Part shown: positions 44,960 to 55,900 of the stretch, in pieces
Position numbering within the stretch: position 1 is the stretch's first letter
How the letters are laid out: every line of letters starts with the position of its first letter
NCBI GenBank assembly: GCA_933228675.1
Contig: CAKOFX010000006.1
Span: 52,501-116,500, forward strand
Origin: Stomorhina lunata
Taxonomy: Eukaryota > Arthropoda > Insecta > Diptera > Rhiniidae
Reading direction: 5' to 3'
DNA length: 64,000 bases
Notes under the pieces: generated by a model
What the model saw: only the letters and a program-made list of their open reading frames with translations
The model's database searches: none
What the model was told of the DNA's origin: nothing
Translations under genes and position numbers: made by a program

Positions 44960-45415
44960 GCATAAGCGATAATTTTCAATGTAATTTAAGAATCTTTGCT
45001 TTCAAATAAAAAAGTTCTTGATTGCTCGTGCATAAAATTGTCTATTCGCGGAAATATTTTTATTTTAGGGTGTTCTTGAGAAAAGCTTTACAGGCTTTAA
45101 GAGAATTAAGTTATTTCAGCAGAAATAATTAAAAAATACGAATTAAGCTGGAGTTTCCATATTTAAATATTACGCGATTTTAAATTACTTTGTGGCCTAT
45201 AAGCATTTTACATCAACATGGAACATTTATTACATTTTTGTAAAAAAGTAAGTACTTACATATCAAAAGCCTTAAATGTTATTATTTGACTTTAAATTTT
45301 AGATTTGTGAAAACTTTTTAATTTTCCTTATTCTAAATTTTTAGAAATAGAGCTTAAAAATTAAAATATACAAATCTCCATAATGATATTAGCTAAATGG
45401 AATTACTATGTACAA
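44960..45415. other. Unassigned AT-rich stretch
   Basis: No gene, terminal repeat or shared repeat was seen before the DD37E copy. Confidence 0.4.
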
Positions 45416-45417
45416 TA

Positions 45418-46712
45418 AAGAGTGTTCTAAAAAAATATGCATTTACTATTTTAGATAAAATTTATCCATAGCGCAAGAAATAATTTATTTTTTGATCAAG
45501 TTAGTTTCTATAGATATGTCAGATACTATTATTTTAGAAATTATTAATTTTCAATAGTTATTTCAATCAAAATGGACTGCGAAAAAAAGTTCGTGAAAAT
45601 ATAATTAAAACTTTTCAAAAAAATCCGTCATGGACTTTTAAAAAAATAGCTAAAAATTTGAAAGTTGACCCTCGAACGGTTTCTAATGCCATCAGACGGT
45701 ATAAGGAAAACCTAAGCATTGAAAGAAAACCTGGATCAGGGGGAAAAAAGGTCCTACAGATATTGGTAAGGCAAAAGAAGTCGAGCGACTCTTTCGAAGA
45801 GCGCCTAACACTTCTTTAAGAAAAGCAGCTCGTACGGTGAAATGTTCTACGAATTTTGCACATAGAGTCAAAGCTTATGCTGGACTGAAGACATACAAAG
45901 TCCAAAAGGTTCCAGATCGCAATGACATAAAGAACTTAGAAGCAAAAAAACCGAGCGAAAAAAGTGAAGTCTGATTTTATAAAAAAATACACCTGTTGTG
46001 TGATGGATGATGAAACATACGTACTGGCAGACTTTTCTCAACTTCCTGGTCAAGATTTTTATGTTGCTGATAAACGGGGCAATGTTCGTCAAGAGTTTCG
46101 CACATAAAAACAAACAAAATTCCCTAAGAATTTCTCGTGTGGCAAGCTATTTGCAGTTGTGGCAAAAGAAGTAAAGTATTTGTGGCATCTGGCACAATAA
46201 ACACAGAAATTTATATAAAGGAGTGCCTACAAAAACTGTTGTTACCCTTTTTAAGAGAGCACAGAGTGACTACATATTTTTGAACCCGATTTGGCATCAT
46301 GCCATTATGGAAAAAAGGCACTTGAGTGGTACTCAAAGAATAATGTCATTTTTGTACCACGAGAGGCAAATCCACCTAACTGTCCAGAACTTCGGCCTGT
46401 GGAAAGGTATTGGGCTCTGGTAAAAAAGGAATTGAAGAACACAGGAAAGATTTCCAAGAACATGTCCGATTTTAAGCGCAGGTGGAACACATACTCCAAA
46501 AAGGTATCAGAAGCAACTATAAAATCTTTAATGGGAGGGTTGCCGGAAAAAGTCGATAATTTTGCAAAACCCGAGTACTAAGTAAACATTTTAATGCTAA
46601 ATGATTTTGTATAATATGTCATTATATTTGCATATTTTGTAGAGTTTTTATATTAAAAGGTTTGATTTTTATTTAAGAAAATCCAACTACAAATTTTATT
46701 TAGAGCACTTTT
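45418..46712 (+). mobile_element. DD37E transposon, copy III (dead)
   Basis: The left end is AAGAGTGTTCTAAA and the right end is the reverse of AAAAGTGCTCTAAA. TA flanks both (45416-45417, 46713-46714). At 1295 bp it is essentially full length and lacks the Harbinger-like insert of copy I, so it supplies the empty site for that insert. Confidence 0.88.
45572..46581 (+). pseudogene. DD37E transposase, degenerate copy III
   Basis: Compared with the intact frame, one A is missing in the run after codon 4 and several further single-base changes break the frame (for example near 45740, 45950 and 46130). The first helix-turn-helix is still recognisable in two frames. The last 97 codons (46291-46581) are open again and hold HYGKKALEWYS, CPELRPVERYWALVKKEL with the third catalytic residue, and the C-terminal KPEY. 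The ASCHYG segment is preceded by a disturbed second catalytic region. Inactive, but close to copy II in sequence. Confidence 0.88.
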
Positions 46713-46714
46713 TA

Positions 46715-48043
46715 TTACAAATTAATAAGATAAAATAGGAATAAAAACAAGAACAAATGAGAATAAAAACAATAAGAACTGTAATACCTAAAATTTAAAA
46801 TTATTCTATTAATTGGGTAAAAACTAGGAAAGTTTCAAAAGCAAAAATAAAACTTATAATAGGTCTTTTTCTTTAATTTATGTGTGAGTTCGGAAAAATT
46901 AAAGTAATTTAGGAGTTACTTTCTGAAAAAACAAAACTTTCACAAAAGTACGGAAACATAAAAAAAACAAAATTTAACCCTCTGCGGCAGACGTGATGGT
47001 CTAGCAGACAATGACTAAGAGAAGTTAAAAAAAAACGTAAACTTTCGCAAACGTTTGTAGAATGTAAAGACAATTTCTGTTTTACTTCAAACGTTTTATT
47101 CCATGAACTAAACAAAACTTATTCATTTGAAAGGTCAAAGAACAAGATACAGACAATATTTTTCTCGCTCATCTTCTTTGCTTTTGTTTACTACTCCAAT
47201 CGTACTTTTATGTACAAAACAGCCTCAGAAACGTTTGAGAATAGTTTGTTTTGGCTTAAGCTAAGATAGGTAGCCCATACTGTCAGGCGCCGAAAACTTC
47301 TTGTAATTTTCGTAAATATCACGATCATTAATAAAACTCGTAAAAATGAGTATCAAAAGCAGTTAAGATTTGGATATTAACAAAGTCGGTTGGTGTCGCT
47401 TTGTTAAAAAAAAGACAATAACAAAATATGTTACAGTCACTTACAGCAACCCTTTTAATAGTATTGCCTAAATTTATTGAAATTTAAAAAAAAAACTGTC
47501 AGTTAGGAGCCCACGTCTCTATTCTGGGGTTCTGGTACTGTAGCAAGTACCCGAAATAATCGACATATTTAATCCAATTTCAATAGAAATATATTTAAAA
47601 TTACACTTGAACCTAAAATTAATTCATAGACTAATACTACTGAGTCAATCTAAGTACTACAAATTGATCTCAGAACTATTTCTATGTCATGCAAACATTA
47701 GTCCAATGGGATATAAAGTTAATTGTGTAGCTACATATGAAGAGCAGTTTACAGTTTTAGTCTACCGAAAACTTCATAGTTAAACAGTAAAAACTTAACT
47801 TAAAAATTGTATCAAGTAGGACGCAATAGTACCAGTACAAATTAGGTTACAATTGTACCGTGTTTGGCCATCATTGTTTTGAGCGGACACCGAAAATAAC
47901 CGTTTTTTTTTTTTGAATTCTTGATTAAAATAAGCAACCGCAAGGAAATGTCGGAGAATAAAACTAAGAATACCATTTTGATAGTCTTGGACCAAATTTT
48001 CATAAAATGTGATGATTTTAAAAAATCTGATTTTCATTTTTTA
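46715..48043. other. Unassigned AT-rich stretch
   Basis: No open frame beyond about 80 codons. TTTAACCCTCTGCGGCAGAC at 46976 resembles the possible piggyBac-like end at 31273. A poly-T run is near 47905. Confidence 0.35.
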
Positions 48044-48696
48044 GAAAAAATATAACAGTTATTTTTTTATTTTTTCGAGCAAAAATAACAGTTATTAACA
48101 GTTCGAGCAAAAATAAAAGTTATTTTTAAACTTTTATTTTTTCGAGCAAAAATAACAGTTATTTTTAACTTTTATTATTTCGATCATAAATAAAAGTTAT
48201 TTTTTGACTTTTACTTTTTTCGAGCAGAAATAAAAGTTATTTTTGTGTTTTCAACCCTAATTATGATTGCGAAACTCAACTCCATTCATTTTTGAGTATA
48301 TGCAAATAATTTTCACTGAAGAATTATTTTTGATTGACAAAAATTTTCAATAAATTTATTATGAATTTAAGCAAAAATAACTTTTATTTCTGCTCGAAAA
48401 AATAAGAGTCAGAACATAACTTTTATTTCTGCTCGAAAAAAAGTCAAGAATAACTTTTATTCATGCTCGAAATAATAATAGTCAAAAATAACTGTTGTTT
48501 TTGCTCGAAAAAATAAAAGTCAAAAAATAACTTTTATTTTTGCGTGAAAAAATAAAAGTCGAAAATTACTGTTATTTTTTATCGAAAAAATAAATGTCAA
48601 AAAATAACTTTTATTTCTGCTCGAAAAAATAAAAGTCAAAAAATAACTTTTATTTTCTGACTTTTACGATGAAAGTTATAACAGTTACGGTCCCTG
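48044..48696. mobile_element. Foldback element with internal tandem repeats (hAT-like end)
   Basis: The left arm (48048-48243) and right arm (48372-48680) are inverted relative to each other. Each is a tandem series of ~45-50-base units of the type CGAGCAAAAATAACAGTTAT + TTTTAACTTTTATTTTTT. The right end, reversed, reads CAGGGACCGTAACTGTTATA, a typical hAT terminus. The left end lacks the CAGGGACCG and is probably truncated. The architecture matches Drosophila FB elements. No coding capacity. Confidence 0.75.
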
Positions 48697-48954
48697 GTCT
48701 TGAGTAATTGGGGAATTGAAATTACTCTTACAATTTAGTAAAGACTCAAACCAAATTTGAGTACGGGAACACAATTGGGTGAAATTTGGGTAACTTCAGA
48801 CTGGTTTGGATAGTTTCTCCACGTTTCGTACTGGAACACAATTAATATCTACATAGAAACTAGTATTTAAAATTCACAAAGTTTTGAAGAAGATACACAG
48901 CTTCAAAATATATAAGATTACAAAAAAATAGTTTATCTTTAAAAACAAAATAAT
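48697..48954. other. Unassigned AT-rich stretch
   Basis: Nothing was recognised between the foldback and the ribozyme-bearing segment. Confidence 0.4.
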
Positions 48955-48966
48955 TTTTCGATCTGT

Positions 48967-49033
48967 CTAAATTGGCGATAATCCTCCTGAAGAGATGGCT
49001 TAACCAACCATCGAAACGCGTCGAGGAATTTGG
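48967..49033 (+). ncRNA. Type I hammerhead ribozyme motif (Penelope-like element trace)
   Basis: All conserved parts are present in order. Outer stem I strand CTAAATT (48967-48973), nine-base bulge, inner stem I CCTC (48983-48986), catalytic box CTGAAGA (48987-48993), stem II GATGG / CCATC (48994-48998 with 49008-49012) closed by a nine-base loop, GAAA (49013-49016), a very short stem III ACG/CGT, cleavage triplet GTC ending at 49022, then GAGG and AATTTGG which complete inner and outer stem I. A minimal self-complementary stem III and a bulged stem I are known from the hammerheads of Penelope-like retroelements. RNA from the plus strand would be cut after 49022. I see no reverse transcriptase or GIY-YIG domain nearby, so only a terminal piece of the element remains. 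Confidence 0.7.
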
Positions 49034-49075
49034 TTTCTCCACAAACATTTTTTGGCTTTTTATCAATAAATTGAT

Positions 49076-49103
49076 CTGTTACATTAATAAATAAATGTAA
49101 CAG
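49076..49103. repeat. Hairpin after the hammerhead segment
   Basis: CTGTTACATT and AATGTAACAG form a perfect 10-bp stem with an 8-base loop. Its position just after the conserved segment shared with 42905-43030 suggests the edge of the shared element. Confidence 0.6.
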
Positions 49104-49104
49104 G

Positions 49105-49384
49105 TTTGGGATCAGATGCAAATACTCTTATTTTTCAAAATAATTCATACTATAATTTTAATAAATTGGCAAAAGACTTGAGTGATTTTTTCAAACTAGT
49201 GTCAACTCATTGACTTCACTAATAAAGGTCCTACAATGTCCAATAGGTTACTTCCAATACAAAAAGATATATCAGAAAACTGATAATACCTTATCATCTG
49301 AAAATGAAACTAATTTTCTCCCAAATATTTGTTACCAAGAGACTAAAGTTCGACTTGACTTATTTAGGCCTTGCTCCAGATGTT

Positions 49385-49386
<2 letters not shown>
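49105..49386. other. Unassigned AT-rich stretch
   Basis: Only a chance frame (85-98 codons, largely an extension of the AT repeat) is present. Confidence 0.35.

Positions 49387-49466
<80 letters not shown>
49387..49466. repeat. (AT)n microsatellite, about 80 bp
   Basis: A pure AT dinucleotide array lies directly next to the 3' end of the minus-strand SINE and may have grown from its tail. Confidence 0.95.
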
Positions 49467-49469
<3 letters not shown>

Positions 49470-49769
49470 CCCCGACAACATTCCAATTGGACCAAGGGGT
49501 ACTTCTCTCAGACAATGAGCTGCATCCGATTTCATTTTTAGACTCATTGAAAGGGGCCTACGTTTTTATTCTGGCTCCGAACGGGAAATGCATTAGTTAG
49601 AGAAGTTTTTCATAGCCTAATACTCAATGACCAGTGGCTAGCTGAGTTATGAGGTGAAAACGCAGCTTTTTTTGAAAATTTATTTCTTCAAGTGGGTCTG
49701 GCAGACGATCGAACTTGGGACCTCTGGTATTCTAGGCGGATAACTAACCTGCTATACCACGGCGGTTCA
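49467..49769 (-). mobile_element. SINE-1, full-length minus-strand copy
   Basis: In reverse it starts TGAACCGCCGTGGTATAGCA, with the B box AAGTTCGATCG, body CACCTCATAACTCAGCTAGC, CTTCTCTAACTAATGCATTT, CCCCTTTCAATGAGTC and GGAATGTTGTCGGGG. It joins the two halves that the hAT-like element separates in the copy at 26016 and so gives the empty site. It is followed by the (AT)n tract. It is inserted in or beside an INE-A remnant. Confidence 0.85.
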
Positions 49770-50104
49770 TTATTATAGTTTGTTATTTATTTGCAAATAA
49801 ACGATTAGCCTAGGCGAGGTTTTACGGGAGCTATGGTCAAATGTTAACTGATTTTGCACAATTTCAATACCAAAATTTTTTCAGAAATGAAGAATGTTTT
49901 AACTAAGTTTCAGTGAGCTAGCTCCTTTCGTTTAGGCGTAATCTTGATTTCAACAGACAGACAGACGGACACCGCTCAATCGTCTTAGAATTTCATAAGG
50001 ATTCAGAATATATATCGCTTTTGGTTTTTGAGCGAATATTAAGGAAATTACAAATGGAATGACAATCTCAATATACCCCCACTATTTTTTATGGTGGGTA
50101 TACA
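49770..50104 (-). mobile_element. INE-A, 5'-end fragment
   Basis: It runs from TTTGTTATTTATTTGCAAAT to TTATGGTGGGTATA. It retains a 12-base tetranucleotide remnant at 49955. Confidence 0.75.
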
Positions 50105-50153
50105 AATGTACCCCCTAATTCATAAACAAAAAATAAAACAAAAAAAAAACTAA

Positions 50154-51467
50154 CAGCCTGTTCACAAAACTGTCATACGTTAGAAGGCAATCGAATACTA
50201 GCCTAACGATTAAGCTCTAAATTGAGTTAATTTTCTTTTTTCGTTTGGTAGTAAAAGCTTCGTAATGAAATATCAAATAATAGTATTGCCATGAAATATT
50301 TTATTACTTTTCTAAAAGCTTTTCCTGTAAAATGTAAGACTTTTGTGAAATGATGTTAACCCTAAAATTAAATAAAATCAAAAATAAGTAAAAACAAAAA
50401 ATAAAAATATTTTACATTTTTTTTTTCAAAATTATATTAAACATTTTTTCAATGATGTTCTGTTTATGAGAAAGGCAAGTATTAAGTAAAAAAGTTCCCT
50501 GATTTCTATCCAAAGTAACTAGAAACGATAGAACATTGTGACACTCCAGTGGCTCAATAGAGTTGCATACCGACGAACACATTCACCCTTTTCTACACTC
50601 GGTCGAGTAGCTCCTACAAAGACTCTATTCTGAGACAAGTTTTGCGTAAGAAGATTTGAGTTTTGGGAACGAAATCCCTAATTTCAAAGTAAAAACGATA
50701 GAAAAGTGTGACACTCCAGTGGTTCAATAGAGTTGGATAAGCACTTTCACCCTCTCTTGCACTCTTACATAGACCCTATTCCGAAACATGTATTGCGTAC
50801 CAGTGAAATACAACTCTCATGTATGGGCCGATGCTTCAAAGTTTATTTTGGAACTTCTTGACCGAGTACAGGAGAGAGCTCATCAGTACAGGAGAGAGCT
50901 CATCAGTACAGGAGAGAGCTCATCAGTAACATTAGGTTACCCAATTCTATTGTTCTATTGTTACTACTTTGTAATGTGCTCTAACGAAATCAGGAAACTC
51001 GTTTTCGATACATGAATTTTCTTACGCAATACACGTCTATCTGTTAGAGCTCGTCCTTTCGTAGTCGATTGACCAGTAGACAGACAATACTTTACAGACG
51101 GTACAGTTCGTAAGTAGAATTTGCTTCCCTCAGAAGTTTTTCCAACCAGTTGCAATATAGGGAAGTTTAAATCAAATGTCCACAAACACTACCTAATCCC
51201 CCTCCCACAACCTTTTCCTAGTTTCAACACAATGCATTGTATGTCCCAATCAAACAAAAATAAATAACCGTTTTTTGTTTTCCAGGCGATTAGAATTTTT
51301 TAATTGCCTTATTTGACATTTACTTTCGTCTATATATTTCATTTACGAACCAAAATTTTAAAAGCTTTTTCTCGTTTCACTCAAAAAAAAATTCAAAAAC
51401 CAAAAGTTCAATTTTTTTCGTAAGTTGACGTACAATTTGAAAAAATTGTAGTTTCAAAAACAGGCTG
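50154..51467. mobile_element. Harbinger-like TIR element, second copy
   Basis: The ends are CAGCCTGTTCACAAAACTG and, inverted, CAGCCTGTTTTTGAAACTAC. A TAA duplication lies on each side (50151-50153, 51468-51470). The interior has two diverged copies of a ~110-base block (GACACTCCAGTGG.TCAATAG at 50540 and 50711) and three identical 20-base units (AGTACAGGAGAGAGCTCATC) at 50869-50928. No transposase is encoded. Confidence 0.75.
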
Positions 51468-52211
51468 TAAAAGTAGTTCAAATTTTCCATAGTAGGTACC
51501 TTCTACAATAAGCCTTTTATATTTTTTTAATCTTTGTTCTTTAAACAAAATGTTCAATTTAAACTACATTCGGTTTTCTTAAAACTTCTATACATATACA
51601 CATACAAAACCACACACAGAAGCCTTTCAAAAAGCAAAAAAATGAAGAAAAATAAAAAATATTGAACAAAATATGTTTTCAATATTTGTTGTTATTTATC
51701 TTTTGTATATTGATTGTAAAGTTGTAAAATTGTACAAATAAATAACAACATATGTTTGGAAAAGAAAAATTGTCCTGTTTGTAAATGTCAAGTACAACAT
51801 GACTGTGGCCATTCCATTAGATGGCAAGAATGAACGAATGAATGAATGGATGAATGAATGGATGACTAAACAAATAGAAAACAAAGTTGTAAAAATTTCT
51901 AGGATAACAGATTGAAACATTTGCTAAAAAGTCTTCGTATAAGGGGCTTTTGGTTTGTTAAATGACAGTTTGTTAGTGTTAGTTACATACATATTAAGAT
52001 TTTTATTATCCTTCGTGTTCTTAAACGTTTAGTTGACGTTTAAAATTTCTGTAATTGGCATCAGTGATATTTTGGTTTTGTTGTGATGTGTATTGTATTA
52101 GAGTTAAATAGATTTATATAAATAACAATTGAAATATAAAAATCCGATAACTGCAGATAAATTGATGTTCCAGTTTACTTATTTCATTTGATGCAAAATT
52201 AAAAAAAAAAA
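51468..52211. other. Unassigned AT-rich stretch with short GAAT repeats
   Basis: An imperfect (GAAT/GGAT)n microsatellite lies at about 51828-51868. The rest shows no gene or shared repeat. Confidence 0.45.
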
Positions 52212-52637
52212 AACAAGTAAGATTGTTATATTCGGCTGTGCCGAATCTTGTGTACCCACCATCAAGTTGTACGAGAGTGCAGCTTATTCAAAATGTTGAC
52301 CAAATGTGGTATTGTTGGTAATATGTTTGGACTAAATTCGGTTACAATGGTATAGTTACTGTAGTTCAACATTTAAAAGTATCTAAGTGGTTTCTCAAGC
52401 ATTTACCTTAGACAAAATGCTGTTGCATAACCGAATATTGTTTTACATTAATAAGCTGTTTCGTTGTGCCATAAACATGTTGATAGCAACACGGCAGGTT
52501 CATACATTTTGTTAGGAGTTCCTAATGCATATACCGTGTATAAAGTCTGGACCTAACATTGATTGATAGCTATCTAATTTCGTAGATGCAATCTTAATAT
52601 ACTGAATGTACCTCCAACTCTTTTTGATTGCAGACAT
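52212..52637 (-). mobile_element. INE-A, 3' module (extra copy)
   Basis: It begins AACAAGTAAGATTGTTATAT with the CGGCTGTGCCG hairpin and ends GATTGCAGACAT directly before the next terminus. It is about 90% similar by eye to 8937-9348, with the same end points. Confidence 0.8.
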
Positions 52638-54484
52638 AACAAGTAAGAGTGTTATATTCGGCTGTGCCGAATCTTATATACCAACCATCAGGTTGTGTTA
52701 AGTTCAGAAACAGGGTGCAGCTAATTCAAAATCTGAACCAAAACTGAAAAAATCGCTAAGCTAATTGGTATTGTTGGTAAAACCTTTGGACTAAATTCGG
52801 TTGCCGTAGCTTTATAGTTCAACATTTAAAAATATTTTAGTGGTTTCCCCAGTATTTACTTTGATCAAAATTCGGTCACATAACCGGGTATAGTTTTACT
52901 TTAATAAGTTGTTAAATACTTTTCGTTGTGCTTAATATTTAGTTAGGCTAAACACGTTAATAGTAATACGTCAGGTCCATATATTTCGTTAGGAGATCCT
53001 AATGCATTCATCATATATAAAGTCTGGGCTGAAAACTGATTGATGCCTATCTAATTTCATAGGTGCAATCTTAATATAATGAATGTACCTCCAAATCTGT
53101 TTGACTGTAGATATAAAAAGGGGATGTTATATATATAAGAATTATAGTCAAATGTTGACCGATTGTAACAAAATTTTACATACTGGCTGGTATATATATA
53201 GAGCTTATTCTTGCAGAATTTAGTGGCCATAGCTATCATAGTTTCTAATTTAATAGCTTTTAACTGACCTATGCTAAAATTGTTGGTTTCCGTGAATGTT
53301 TTTTATATGAAAGCTAATGTCAAATATGGACTGATTACTATAAAATTTGATAAACTGGTCAAAAATTGCATTAAACTTCCCTATTTTAAATTTAATCGTC
53401 ATAGCTAGTACAATTGTATTCAATTTATCAGCATTAATGTGTTTCGCCGGGCGGGGTTATATGGAAGCTCTAACTAAATTTGAACCGATTTTGTCTATTT
53501 TCAACACACATCTTTTTAGAGATATCCAAAATACTTCTGTAAAAGTTTGTCCCTCTAGCTCTTTTCGTTAAGGCGCTATCGTGCTTTTATCTGACGGACA
53601 GACGGACATAAACAACCTTTTCTTTATGTATTTTTGTGTTTCCATAAGTTTTTTATATGGGAGCTATAGCGAAATGGTGACCGATTGTGACAAAATTTTG
53701 CACACTGGCTGACATTCACATACGACTTCCTTGTGCTTAATTTAGTCTTACTAGCTTCTGTAGTTAAGGAGCTATCACGATTTGATCTGACGGACAGACG
53801 GACATAAATCCCCTTTTCTTTTTGAATTTTTGTGTTTTCGTAAGTTTTTCATATGGGAGCTAGGTCAAATGGTGACCGATTGCAACAAAATTTTGCACAC
53901 TGGCATTGACATAAGACTTTCTTGTGCAAAATTTAGTGGTTATATCTGTTATACTTTTAGATATATTGGCATTTAAGTGTATTTTAGGTGAAATTTAGGC
54001 TGTTTTCATAAGTTTTTTGTATGGGAGCTATGGCTAAATGTGAACCGATTTTGATGAAATTTTATACGCTGCCTAGGGCTAATGTAAAACTTCTATATAC
54101 CAAATTTTATTATCATAGCTGCTATAATTTGTCATTTATTAACAAATAAGCGATTTGCCTAGACGAGGTTTTACGGGAGCTATGGTCAAGTGTGAACTGA
54201 TTTTGCCCAGTTTCAATACCAAAATTTTCCCAGAGATGAAGAATATTTTTACTAAGTTTCAGTGATCTAGCTCCTTTCGTTTAGACGTTATCGTGATTTC
54301 AACAGACAGACAGACAGACAGACGGCAGACAGACGGAAAGACAGACGGACATCGCTCAATCGTCTTAGAATTTCATAAGGATTCAGAAAATATATCGTTA
54401 TTGATTTTTGAGCCAATATTAAGGAAATAACAAACGGAATGACAATCTCAATATACCCCCCATTCTTCTTGATGGTGGGTATAA
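52638..54484 (-). mobile_element. INE-A, full-length (1847 bp)
   Basis: The 3' end is AACAAGTAAGAGTGTTATAT and the 5' end is the reverse of TATACCCACCATCAAGAAGA. It has the internal boundary TGACTGTAGATATAAAAAGG (about 53103), repeated GGGAGCTATGG modules and a tetranucleotide tract at 54302-54350. It is very similar to the copies at 9349 and 61541. Confidence 0.82.
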
Positions 54485-54819
54485 AAATTGAATGAGGTTC
54501 TTTGACAAAAACTTGCGAGATGGTATTTTGAAATCGATCATATTTCATTTACAGGTGGATTAAAAGGTAATTTTCATGTTGTTGGTGGATATCTGAACTG
54601 TATACATACAGCTACTCAAATTACTGACCCAATGAGGAGTTTACGAATATGAGTGTAACAACAAAGTTGATGGCTCAAATGGTAGTAGTTTATATTGGAC
54701 TCACGTTGACAACTATAATTAAAAACATCCATGTGATACTTACCGTTAATAAAAAATAAATAAAACCAAAGCAAATTTTTATTGGATCCGTTTTTTGACT
54801 TTAGATTTATTAATATATT
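54485..54819. other. Unassigned AT-rich stretch
   Basis: There is no gene or repeat signature between the INE-A and INE-B copies. Confidence 0.4.
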
Positions 54820-55490
54820 TTTATAACCTTCACCACCATAGGTGAAAAGGGTATTATAAGTTTGTGCTGATGTATGTAACGCACTTTCTGAGTCGATTAA
54901 GCGATGTCAGTCTGTCCGTCCGTCAGGACAGCTGGTTGGCTAGACCCCCATGTAAACCATGTAATCAAAGTACAGGTCGCAATTCTAAAGATAATTTGAT
55001 AAAATTTGGCACAGATAGTGGGACCATAGCTATTGAAATTCATCAAAATCGGTCCATTATTTCTCCCATAGTTTCCATAGGTTCCACTTCCCGGAATTGA
55101 TATTATAGCCACAAATATCAATGATTTTTCATTAAATTTAAAACAAATACTGCTTATGTATTTCGTTGAAAACGGTCCATATTTGACCATAGCTGCCATA
55201 CAAACTCTTCTGTTAAAAAGCACTAAATGAGACAAAAATCACTAAAACGCTCGTAAATCTAAAGATAATGAGAATTTTCGATAAGATAACCGGTCCACAT
55301 TTGACCCTAGCTCTCATATAAGTCCAAATGACGGAAAGAGCATAAATATATAAGTCTTGAGAAACTGTTTGTATGATAACAAAATTTAGCACATATTTGT
55401 TTTTATACAGGAAAAAGAACACCTTTGACGTTAGTGGTGAAGGGTATTGTATGGTCGCGCTTGACCGACTATAGCACTTTCTTACTTGTT
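54820..55490 (+). mobile_element. INE-B, near full-length (671 bp)
   Basis: It starts TTATAACCTTCACCACCATA and ends GACCGACTATAGCACTTTCT then TACTTGTT. A ~45-base segment after GTAACGCA is deleted relative to 28100-28886. Confidence 0.8.
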
Positions 55491-55583
55491 TTTATTAACA
55501 ATTTGGAAAAGTGATTTTAAAATCTTTTTTTAATTTAAATGACAATGCATTAAAGCTTTTATACTATATCATAATTTAACAAA

Positions 55584-55900
55584 TGGTAGTCGGAAGGGCC
55601 AGGTCTGGGCTAAATAGCGGGGGAATCAAAACTTTGAATCCACTGTTTTCCAAATAGTCTTTAACCATCTTTAAACATATGACAGAGCGTTGTCATAATA
55701 GAAGATTATGGCCTCGTGTATGGTCGGATATTTTGATAATTTTTCGTTGATTACTATATTCAAATAAATCAATTGTCTTTGGTACAGTGCCCTATGTGAT
55801 TGTATCATCCGATTTTAGCATAGACAATACAAAGCTACTTACCTCGCGCTTTGAGTTGTCGTAAGATATTCATTTTTTATCACTAGTAACAATACAATGA
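55584..55900 (-). pseudogene. mariner (DD34D) transposase remnant
   Basis: Read in reverse and across several frames, mariner signatures appear in order: IVTSDKK followed by SYDNSKRE (normally VTGDEKW and YDNPKR, with the first catalytic aspartate), YYDNALSY (second aspartate), KDYLENSGFKVL, SPDL and, one base out of frame, PSDYHL (third aspartate). The first two aspartates are about 60 codons apart where about 90 is usual, so the middle is also deleted. Stops and frameshifts are frequent. No terminal repeats were found. It is an old, dead copy of a different family from the DD37E and DD41D elements. Confidence 0.75.

Noticed and set aside
49210..49600. Two frames with long YIYIYI tracts
   Set aside because: They are translations of the (AT)n microsatellite and its edges; no protein features.
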